A stretch of 64,000 nt of DNA, from positions 270,148 to 334,147 of the forward strand of contig JAFCMP010000075.1 of NCBI GenBank assembly GCA_017506865.1, read 5' to 3'. Source of the stretch: Tribonema minus. Its lineage: Eukaryota; Sar; Xanthophyceae; Tribonematales; Tribonemataceae. The translations under genes were made by a program, and so were the position numbers. The notes under the pieces were generated by a model. It did not search any database. It saw only the letters and a program-made list of their open reading frames with translations, and was not told the DNA's origin. This document shows, piece after piece, positions 24,791 to 33,450 of this stretch; positions within the stretch are counted from its first letter, which is position 1; the number at the start of each line of letters is the position of its first letter.

Positions 24791-25681
24791 ATGAGAGGAC
24801 CACGACGTGCAGCTTACAGGCTTGTACTTTACATGCTTCTTTGCGCTGTCTTGATGGCCAATGGATCCTCGGGGAGCGCAATGACGATGCTCGGCAATAA
24901 TGGCAGCAATTTCCGGAGTGCATGGGTGAGTGACGGTGTGAACACAAGCGCCATTGGCAGCTGCACGAACGTTACAGGTGTGCGGGTGCCTGACTAAAAT
25001 GCGACAAGTATGCGGGTACCCAGGTGGTTTATGCGATAATGCGATAGAAGCGAGCCAACAGAACTTGAGTGAAAAAATCAATCTAGGTCAGCCGTGGCAC
25101 ATCATGAAGAGCGCGTGGTCGTGTGCTGTGCTGGCTACGAGCATTGCTACGAGCCCTGCTGTGCGGTGTGATATCGCCGGCCTAGTGCAAGCGCGCTACA
25201 ATTTGAAGGTGCAGCTGTAGCGTCGTCAAAGCAGCGGAAGTGCGCACCACGTGGTGGCAGGGAAGCACAGACACATGCACATTAATAGCATGCATTTGGG
25301 CCACTTTGTGCTGCCCGCAACCAGCCCTGCTATGCTTGCTGTGCAGGCATAAGAGCATCAAGCATGGCCAGATCTGTGAAGCATCAAGTGACGCGGGCTT
25401 GAGCCAGCACCTCCTGCTGCCGTTCACTTTTGCGGAAAGGCTTCGATCCACAAGCAATGAATTTGCATAGTACAAGTGACAGTTCATCGCGCACCGCTGA
25501 TCATGCCGTCATTTCTCAAACACAGGAACTGCGCAATGGTGTCACATTTGTGAGCGGCGATGACTGGCCCTGCGCCATGGAGACGAATGCCGATCGCCAA
25601 CATCCGTGGCTGGCAACATTCATCAGCGTGGTCTTCCTCATAGTCATCGTCGTAGTCATTTTGTTCAAGTTTGGCAATTGA
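24791..25681 (+). CDS. Small single-pass membrane protein with signal peptide (2 exons)
   Basis: Exon 1 (24791-24925, 45 codons) begins MRGPRRAAYRLVLYMLLCAV, a signal peptide, and ends at TGG/GTGAGT. Exon 2 (25526-25681) follows a CACAG acceptor in phase 0, encodes GDDWPCAMETNADRQHPW, then a strong TM helix (TFISVVFLIVIVVVILFKF) and stops after GN. The joined product is 96 aa, type I topology with a tiny cytosolic tail. Extra exons inside the 600-bp intron cannot be excluded. I do not recognise the family. Confidence 0.5.
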
Positions 25682-25740
25682 CGCTTGCAAGGCAGCCACA
25701 GGAAAGTCACCGAGGAAGGCAAACAGGGTTTTGCGGAACA

Positions 25741-25915
25741 GCAGCAGCATCAGTCGCGGCGGCAGCAGCGGCGGCGGCAGCAGCAGCATCAGGCGCGGCG
25801 GCAGCAGCGGCGGCGGCAGCAGCAGCGTCAGGCGCGGCGGCAGCAGCAGCGGCAACACCAGCAGCATCAGTCGCTGCACCATTGCAGCAGCAGCAGCAGA
25901 CGCGCAGCAGAGACA
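25741..25915 (+). repeat. CAG/GGC trinucleotide repeat tract
   Basis: The tract mixes CAGCAGCAT, CGGCGGCAG and GCGGCAGCAG units in blocks of about 48 bp, with three near-copies of AGCATCAGGCGCGGCGGCAG or AGCGTCAGGCGC in a row. Poly-Ala or poly-Gln ORFs in all frames are by-products of the repeat. Confidence 0.7.
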
Positions 25916-26660
25916 AGCCGGGCACCAGGACCAGGGGGGCCAACCGCAGGGATGCCACTACGCAGTGTGGTGTTCGAGCTCCCAGAAAACACGACCACCG
26001 CACCAGTGAACATGTGCTCACAACAGATGCATCGGGCGAAGAGGCAAGCACATGATAGCACTGCTAGCCTTAAGCTCAGGACTGGATGAGACATAACCCA
26101 AGGGAGCTCAAAGGCAAGTAAACCTCATGAAACTCAAGGCATGAGATGACAACAATTGACATGCCCCTGGCCTTGCCAAGCCTGCGACAGAGTGCAAGAC
26201 CTTGGGCATGCAGCAGTGCTCGGAGGCACCAACCAGGAATTGCTTATGTATCCCAGCAAACATCATGTCACTCTGAGCGTAGCAGTCCGTCTGGGCTGCA
26301 GCATGTGCAAGCGGCATCGCGTGCTTGCGCAGAAGGCTGCAGGACAATAGAAGACGCGACACCTTGGCAACACCATTCGACAAGACCCGGACTGTCAATT
26401 CTCACAGCGTGCTGTCTTCGTGCAATGTTCACCATGCCGTCTACACTTGAAGCCTGCCTGCGTGGCTTGCATCTGCCTGCGCGCATTTGCTGCTGGTACC
26501 ATGGACGTCAGAATGACGCAAATGTATGATGAAACAAGGGATGGGCCTTATGCCTGACTGGGTGGCTGCCAGTGTTGATCCTTGTGCATCGTGGCTTATT
26601 CAGTGTTCTTATTCAGTGTCACATGACGTCTGCAGTTTAGGTGCAACGTGATGCTTCGAA
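25916..26660. other. Intergenic DNA up to the virus-like element
   Basis: No gene is supported. This is the left host flank of the integrated element. Confidence 0.4.
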
Positions 26661-26665
26661 CTTCT
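26661..26665. repeat. Left target site duplication (CTTCT)
   Basis: CTTCT directly abuts the outer end of the left terminal palindrome; the identical pentamer abuts the right end at 55246-55250. Confidence 0.8.
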
Positions 26666-26695
26666 TGCACAGGTAGAGAATTCTCTACCTGTGCA
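26666..26695. repeat. Left terminal 30-bp perfect palindrome
   Basis: The half-site TGCACAGGTAGAGAA (26666-26680) is followed immediately by its exact reverse complement (26681-26695). The same 30 bp forms the right tip. Candidate telomere-resolvase target with its centre between 26680 and 26681. Confidence 0.9.
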
Positions 26696-27060
26696 TACCA
26701 CGGAATACCGTTACATACCGTTACGTACCGTTACATACCGGGCCTCCAAACCCTAGTTAGCATTAGGGCTTTGTTATACATATGATATACCGGCCATATA
26801 CCGTATATGCTATGTAGTACGTGTGGTATACCGGTCATATATCGACCGTGGGTAGGACGCTGGTATAACCAGATTTCGACGCCCTTAAGCCCTTCCGCCA
26901 GCGGCGGCTGTATACGGTCATGTCCGGGTCTGACTTTCGGAGGAGCCACATGGGGTGTGTCTGAACGACAGGGTGTGTGATTACTGCTGGCGGCGGCTGC
27001 CTGATGTCAAGTGAAAGTGTGGTGATGCTCAGCTGCCGACATAGTGGTGATGCTCAGCTG

Positions 27061-27300
27061 CCTCCCATCACTCGCGCATTGCCATGATGCTCGCAAATTG
27101 CCTCCCATCACTCGCGCATTGCCTTGATGCTCGCGGATTGCCTCCCATCACTCGCGCATTGCCATGATGCTCGCGGATTGCCTCCCATCACTCGCGCATT
27201 GCCATGATGCTCGCGGATTGCCTCCCATCACTCGCGCATTGCCATGATGCTCGCGGATTGCCTCCCATCACTCGCGGATAGTGCCATGATGCTCGTGGGG
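27061..27300 (+). repeat. 40-bp tandem array in the left TIR (six copies)
   Basis: The unit begins CCTCCCATCACTCGCGCATT and continues GCCATGATGCTCGCGGATTG. Copies start at 27061, 27101, 27141, 27181, 27221 and 27261, the last one divergent. The right TIR has only three. Confidence 0.92.
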
Positions 27301-27952
27301 CTGCCATGGTTCATCGCGGCATCGTCATGATGCGTCGCGTGGCTGCCGTGGCGCTGATGGCACTGATGCTATCATGCCCTGATGAGTGAGGCCTGTGGGG
27401 ATGTCTCGAGGTGCTGCCTCGCTCTGGCGCCGTCACGGTATCTCGAGGTGCCTCGCGGCGTCGGCATGTGAACGATAATTGCTCGAACCGTGGGCCACAG
27501 ACCACTCGTCCTCCTTTACTCGCGTATCAGCAGCTTGCCACATGACACATTTTCTCGACCTCGTTAAGAAAATTGATAAAGATGAGAGATGGGGGCTTTC
27601 GGAACTTTTAGAATTCGTGCATTTGCCCTCGTCAATCGATTCTCGGAATGCGTCAGTAGATGTTCTCATTTTGCCCATCTCTCGCCTTTTCATCCTAAAG
27701 AAAGCATTGTTAGCATACACACCCGAGGGCACGGAGTGACCTACCACCCCTCTCGCCTTGTTAACGGACACTTGAACGTGGCGATCGATGAGCATCGGTG
27801 TGTATGAGGCCTACCAACCCACTCGTCCTCCTCTACGGATGTCCCGATGTGCTCCGTGAGGCAGCGCAGAACGGTGCTGGAACGTGCCTCACGCCCAGAG
27901 TGTTCTGAGGCGCCCTTTTTTTGCGTCAGCTCCATCACTCCCGACGATCATC

Positions 27953-30900
27953 ATGGCATCTCTACAGGACTACCCCCAGCTAAAACCTCGTGTAGTGGCA
28001 GAGCGGGTCCATGAGCACGTGCTCGATGCCTTCATCGAGGCTGCCGACCTCGTGGCTGCCATGGACCGCCGTCACAAAGCCGGAATACTGGCTGAGAGTG
28101 ATGGCAGTCCCAACGGACATCAGAAGAGCTTGCTGAAACGTAATCTCTACAACGATCTCAAGACTTGCAAGAGCTTGCCGCGTGTGGACGGCTGCCGGCT
28201 GGTGCGTTACAACTTCGCCAGCAACAGCAAATTCGGCCGATTGTTTGCGGGCGGGGCGTCCCTACAAACGTTTCCCCGTGACATCCGCGCGGCCCTCACG
28301 TGTGGACTGCTCCACGACCTCGACATGGTGAACTGCCACATGCACATCATCGCCCACTGCTGCCGGAGCCATGGCATCGACTGCCCGTTGCTCACGGAGT
28401 ACATCGCCTGCCGCGAGGCGGTGCTGTCGCGCATCGCCATGGCCAATGGGCTGATGCGCGACGACGTCAAGTGTGTGATTCTGAAGGTCACATACGGAAG
28501 CAGGGCGACGTACGACTCGCGCCCCGTGCACGACACGTGGCTGGGCATGTACGCGATGGAATGCAAGCGCATCGCGAAACAGCTGTGTGGCTGTGCCGAA
28601 TCGCCACACGCCGACTTGGTCACCAAATCAAAGACTAGCAACCCGCTCTTCTCTGCAGTGAGCAAGCTAGCTTGCGGGGTGGAGAACTGTGCGCTCGGCA
28701 TCGCTCTGTCGATCTTGCCTACCACAACTCAAGCGGCCGCTCTCGCGTTCGACGGCTTTATGCTGTGTGGCGACATGCCCGCTGGCCTGCAGGAGCGCAT
28801 GACGGACAAGATATACGAGAAGATCGGTGCGCGCTTGCCCTTTGTGGAAAAAGCTATACCGCATACGACTGTGGACATGCTGCGCGCCAAGTTCAAGGTG
28901 CCAGTCGCGGTCGTGACAGCAATGCCGGGCGCGATGCCGGATTGGATGGAGGAGGACTTCACACCAGACTTCGATGTCGATGCAGAGGAGCAAGCAAACG
29001 AGGCGAACGAGGCATACGAGACGGAGAGCGTCGACGGAGTTGAGCAGGATGAGCCCGACCGTTACTTGGCGGACGGTATCATTTTGCTCTGCCCGGCGGC
29101 GATGATCTCGATCGCTGCGGGCATGGGAGACGGCAAAACGTGTGCGATAATGGCTTTCGTCGAGCACGCGGTCAGGGAGGGAAAGACCGTCGTGTTTGCG
29201 ACCCAGCGACGTATCATGATCCTCTCTACACTCGGGAAAGAGCTCAGACAGCGAGGCATCCCGTTCACAGACTACAGGGACATCAATGGCGCCATCAACG
29301 TGGCGGATCATCAGGTGCTGCTCATCGAGTACGAGTCACTGCATCGTCTCCTAGCCGGCACGTACCACTGCGTCATCTACGATGAGTTCCGCTCCATCAT
29401 CAACACCATGAACAGCTCCACCAACGGGGTTTTCAAGATCGATAACTACGAGCGCTTCGCCGACTTGGTGGTGACCGCGGACAAGAATGTCTTCACCGAT
29501 AGGATCCGCTCCGCCCATCCGCGACCCTGAAACCCAAAAAGCAACCGAGCACTTATGCTATAGTGAGGTCAGTCAAGACCCTCAAACTGTTGAAGTTAGA
29601 TAAAATAAGGTTGTTGGCCTCACTCAGACGCACCAGAAGAGCTCTTGGTTGTTGAAGTTGAGATTGGTGGAGCCATGCTATTGCACGTTGAGCAGTGATA
29701 TGACAGTTGAAGTTAGCATGAAGTTGAAGTTTAAATATCACCGTTGAATTTCAATACCACATCAGGATCAATATCAACTTCAACAAGCGAGTAGTCGGCA
29801 GATGCCCCTGACATGGGGCTACAGCATGCCATAACCCAACTTCAATACCAGTTCTGTCCTGGAGACTTTACTACTGGACAAGCGCCTCGGTTGCTTCTTG
29901 GCTTTCAGGGTCGCGGATGAGCGGAGCGGATCCTCGATGCAGACATCACGACGGATGGTGCCTGTTGTCAAATCGAGGACCGCTTGGCAGAGAGACGGGC
30001 GAAGGTGCGGACGGACGAGTACATGCGCCTGGCCCGCGCTACCCGCGACGCCGGGCGTGATCCTACAGATCTACTCGCGCAAGCATTGAATAGCGTGCCC
30101 GAGCCAGTAATGAGGTTCGATCCCCAGATCCGCCGCATGTGTCGGACAGCCAACTTCGAGCAGGCCGTCTGGCGTGCACGCGCTGATCTGCACAAGGGTC
30201 GTCGCATCATGATTGCGTGCGGCTCTAGGGAGATGGCTACGGTGCTGGAGCAGCTGCTCATTCCCTACCTCACGACTGGCTCCATGGGCCTGTACACTAG
30301 TGAGACGGATAACACTGCCGACCTCATCAACATCGACGACGTCTGGGATGGGCACCAGTGTATCATATTCACCACAGTCATCACCACCGGCATCGACTAC
30401 AACACCCTGATCCACCGCATCTTCATCGTCCCGTGTGCCAACACGGCGACAGCCCGCGACGCATTCCAGCAGGGAGGGAGGGGTCGGAACGTCCTGACCA
30501 ATGAAATCTGGATAGCTGTCAAAGAGGGCGCGTACCAGGAAGCCCTGCAGAAGCCTTTGACTCGCTGTGAGATTGACAAAACCGCTCAAGAGGAGATGGA
30601 TCGCATCGCTGCGGGTGGCGTCATCATGGCGCGTAGCACTGTGGACGCTGCGGCAGCACTGGTGCTCACAATCGGGGCGGAGGCGGTGACTGTCAACTAC
30701 CGCCGAGCGCATCCCGACCTGGTAGTTGCCGCCGGCTACTCTAGCATGGAGTCGCGGTTCTGCGCCACCATAGTGGACTACGTCCGCATGATGCTCTACC
30801 TACTCAACACGAAGGGCTACATCGCCACGACCAACTTGCACCCGCTACCGCGCGCCGCTCGTGAGGTGCTCCCTATCATCAAAGAAGAGATCAGCAGCAT

Positions 30901-31590
30901 ACGCGACGGCTCCAAGCTGCTGAAACAGCAGGCGATGGACGCGATAGACGTGTCCGGCGTCGTCGCTTCAAAGGAGGACATGCGAACGCTGGAGGCATTG
31001 GCGGCTAGGCGCAGGATCCCGGAGGACGTCAGAATCGCCTTCAACGAGAGGTACGGTCACATGTCCCCATCGGAGCTGCGTGCTACCCAGCTGAAGGCGC
31101 GGACGGCTCTAATGTTCCCCAGTGTCGAGGCTCTGCAGCTCGGCGTGCTGGCGCACAAAGTCGAACGTCACATGCATGTGCTACAGAACATCGGCATCAT
31201 CGAGAGACCTGATACAGCGGTGAGAACGCTGGGCTTCTTCAACGATGCGCACAAGGCGCCCGAGCTGGGCACCATACACTCCGTGCCGGAGTTACTGCTT
31301 CTCAACGAGGTCACCACTGCCATCGGCATGGACTGCTCGACAATCACACAATCGTCCTTCAGCAAAGCATCGATCACGCGAAGCTCGACGGCGCGCTCCA
31401 CGAACTGCGCTCGCTGGGTTGTGGCGTGGGTGTCAAGGGCACCAGCTTCCGAATCGTGTGCGCTAAGAAGATTTTGAAGCGCGCCCTCGGACTGAACGTG
31501 GTCATCAAGAAGCCGACCGCCTACGTGCCCGCAGTGCAGGAGCTGCTCGACATGAAGCCAACGTGGCTCTCTGGTCAGGAGTGGTATTAG
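27953..31590 (+). pseudogene. TV-Pol-like (family A-like) DNA polymerase fused to SF2-type helicase, broken by a MITE and a frameshift
   Basis: The N-terminal domain shows three palm-type motifs in order: HDLDMVNCH (motif A, about residue 122), KCVILKVTYG (motif B) and ALAFDGFML (motif C). This is the pattern of the transposon-virophage polymerases related to family A. The helicase part follows: Walker A GMGDGKT (about nt 29121-29141), a VLLIEYESLHRL motif and a YDEF Walker B (about 29377) as in origin-binding-type helicases, then after the insertion TTGIDYN and the arginine-finger motif QQGGRGRN (about 30466). A 434-bp MITE (29501-29934) brings in a TGA at 29528; removing it with one 4-bp duplication restores the frame exactly. 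Near 31340 a one-base shift moves the frame; the tail then runs to TAG at 31588-31590. Probable role: replication of the viral genome. Confidence 0.78.
29501..29934. mobile_element. 434-bp MITE-like element inside the polymerase/helicase gene
   Basis: The ends are inverted repeats of about 50 bp (AGGATCCGCTCCG... and ...CGGAGCGGATCCT), flanked by a CGAT duplication (29497-29500 and 29935-29938). The interior has no coding capacity and contains TTGAAGTTGAAGT-type motifs seen elsewhere in the window. It is non-autonomous; its transposase family cannot be told from this copy. Confidence 0.85.
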
Positions 31591-32197
31591 CAGACATACG
31601 GCAGCAAGGCGCCAGCCCACAACGCGCACTGGCCCAAGGCCACGATGAGCGAAGGCGAGCTGCGCAGGACTCTCGATGTCCTGAGGAAGAAGCCCGGATA
31701 TGAGCGGGCGGTACGAGAAGGTGCGGCACTGCTACACAAGAAGGTCGGAAACAAGCGGGGTGCGGAGGCCCTCGAGGACGCGGCCAGGGGGTCAAAGAAA
31801 CCGACGCAGGTGTGGAGTGCCGAAAGTTGAAATAGTTGTCGACGACCACTGCATTGCCAAATACAATACGCAACCCCTCCGGGGCTATCATATCGCAATG
31901 CCACGTATTCTTGCATGCTTGCCCCTCATAATGTTGCCGTGCGCCCCAGTGCAGCAGTGCGTTGATGCTTGCTTTTCTGTTGCGCTCGCGCGCGAGTCCA
32001 AGAGGCGTAAGACCCCTCGCGTTGAAGGCATTGATGTCCGACCCTGCTTCAATTAGCGCATCGATGACATGGCGTTTGCATCCCATGGCGGCTATGTGTA
32101 GGGGCGTGTTGCCGTCGGCATCTCGCGCCGACACGTCGATGTGCGCGATGCGTGCCACCTGGAAATGGTGAGGCGTAGCTCGCGGCTTGACTGCCAT
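31505..32197 (-). CDS. Ankyrin-repeat protein
   Basis: The first about 115 residues contain at least two ankyrin repeats (DGNTPLHIAAMGCKRHVIDA, then ARGLTPLGLARERNRKASIN), with the typical TPLH/TPLG turns. The reading frame stays open to 31505, but below about 31840 the composition turns Pro/Arg/Ser-rich and it overlaps plus-strand coding sequence, so the real protein may end near 31830 through a lost frame. It is divergent from the zinc-finger ORF with a spacer of about 100 bp. Ankyrin proteins are common accessory genes of large DNA viruses; the target here is unknown. Confidence 0.6.
   Translation of the reverse strand: MAVKPRATPHHFQVARIAHIDVSARDADGNTPLHIAAMGCKRHVIDALIEAGSDINAFNARGLTPLGLARERNRKASINALLHWGARQHYEGQACKNTWHCDMIAPEGLRIVFGNAVVVDNYFNFRHSTPASVSLTPWPRPRGPPHPACFRPSCVAVPHLLVPPAHIRASSSGHRESCAARLRSSWPWASARCGLAPCCRMSANTTPDQRATLASCRAAPALRARRRSAS
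31645..31830 (+). CDS. Small basic protein of unknown function
   Basis: A 61-aa ORF starts MSEGELRRTLDVLRKKPGYE, 54 bp after the polymerase/helicase stop and on the same strand. It is helical and lysine-rich. It overlaps the low-complexity tail of the antisense ankyrin ORF, and only one of the two is likely real there. Confidence 0.4.
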   Translation: MSEGELRRTLDVLRKKPGYERAVREGAALLHKKVGNKRGAEALEDAARGSKKPTQVWSAES

Positions 32198-32842
32198 GTC
32201 GCGCTTGACATGTACGCAACATTTTAACAGTCAGAGAGTGTCTCACGATGTGAGACCGTCTTGGCCATATGCGTTTTGTCAAGCGCTTTCATTGTGACCA
32301 TGGGCGGCAAGAGATTGCGGAGGACGTCTGTCGCGGAAGGGAACGCGTCTGCGCGACTACCGAGCGAAGTCGTGCGCCACATTCTCGATTACAAATTGCA
32401 GTTCGAACAGGTAGGTGCCTTGGCGTGTCGCCTTCGATGCTGTCGTAAAGCAGATACGGCTGGGGTTGCAGCTCGGATGGCGTGGTCTCCTCAAGAGGAC
32501 GACAAAAATATGCGTCTGCTGCCGGCACAATTACAGCACGCTGGAGGATATGGTCCGTGGATGTGTGTGCGACATCTGTTACACCATGGTGTGCATGCGT
32601 CGGGGCAGACATGGCGAGTGGACGACACTCGAGATGCTGCTCGTAACGACGCTGCGTCGCATCGACGAACCAATGTACTGACGCAGTTTTCTCTCTGTGC
32701 CTTGTGCCTCGCCATGTCTGATGCTGATATCATGCGCCGTATCCGCGCAGCATACAGCGCTGTTATGAACGATGTACAGGGCTCGAGCTGGCGTGATGAA
32801 CTGAGATCAACGTCTGAACAGTGCGTCAGACTCTGTTGTAAA

Positions 32843-33204
32843 TGATCCGAAAGGAAAGGCCTCTGGGGATGCTCCATGAGCAGGCCAAGCCCTTCTGGGA
32901 AACAGGAGCTCACTCTCAGGATGTAGGCTAACCACTTGCATGGAGAAAAGACCACACACCTGGTGTATCGGTGATGGCTCAGCTCCAATGAGTCCCTGCT
33001 GTCCAGCAGCTGGCTAGCAAGAGTTAGTACCCAAGCAAGCCACAGAGATGCTGCCCCAGATTGTTCTGTGCAAGTAGTTCCTGGAACAGTCCAAGCAAAT
33101 TCCTAGGAACGGTCCTCAGGTGAACTGGCCTGAAGTACACTTGTACAGTACAGTCAAAGGTGTACACAGCACTTGAACTGCACTGTGACATGGACTTTGT
33201 ATCA
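32843..33204 (-). repeat. 3' LTR of the gypsy element
   Basis: It is 362 bp and matches 42365-42726 except for three visible substitutions. On the minus strand it starts TGATACAAAGTCC and ends GGATCA. Confidence 0.92.
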
Positions 33205-33216
33205 TCCCTCTTCTTT
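33205..33216 (-). other. Polypurine tract of the gypsy element
   Basis: The minus strand reads AAAGAAGAGGGA directly before the 3' LTR, the expected plus-strand priming site. Confidence 0.75.
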
Positions 33217-33450
33217 GAAAGGGCCGCCGTCCACGGCGCGCCCATGAGACGCACGGCGTTTTATGATACTTGTTAAACGCAGAAGACAGCATCGGTGTTC
33301 ATTGTCGCATCATCACCACCACGGTACACGCTCTCAAGTCCCTCATTGGCCGGCTACGCGGCGCGTGTCAAACCCTAGGCGGTCTGGCGTGCACCGGGTG
33401 CGTGACGATGACACTGCTCTCCAGTGCTAACGCACAGGGTCAGCACAGCT

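Larger units (their letters stand above)
26666..27895 (+). repeat. Left terminal inverted repeat (about 1,230 bp)
   Basis: Reading inward it matches the reverse complement of 54134-55245 almost base for base: the tip palindrome, the CCGTTACATACCG direct repeats, the TATACCGTATATGC block, a 40-bp tandem array, and GATGTCCCGATGTGCTCCGT near the inner edge. It differs in array copy number and scattered substitutions or one-base indels. It ends 57 bp before the polymerase/helicase ATG. Confidence 0.9.

Noticed and set aside
25707..26051. Poly-Ala and poly-Gln reading frames
   Set aside because: They are open in many frames only because of the trinucleotide repeat.
27061..27300. CRISPR-like array
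   Set aside because: The 40-bp units follow each other without spacers and lie in a viral TIR of a eukaryotic genome; it is a plain tandem repeat.
27433..27795. Outward-facing 120-aa ORF inside each TIR
   Set aside because: The right-hand copy is broken by a one-base indel, the sequence has no recognisable domain, and its presence in both repeats is explained by the TIR itself.
29501..29934. Insertion in the helicase as a spliceable introner
   Set aside because: A stop codon lies in the left inverted end and no donor lies near the left border, so splicing could not restore the frame; it is a disruptive MITE.
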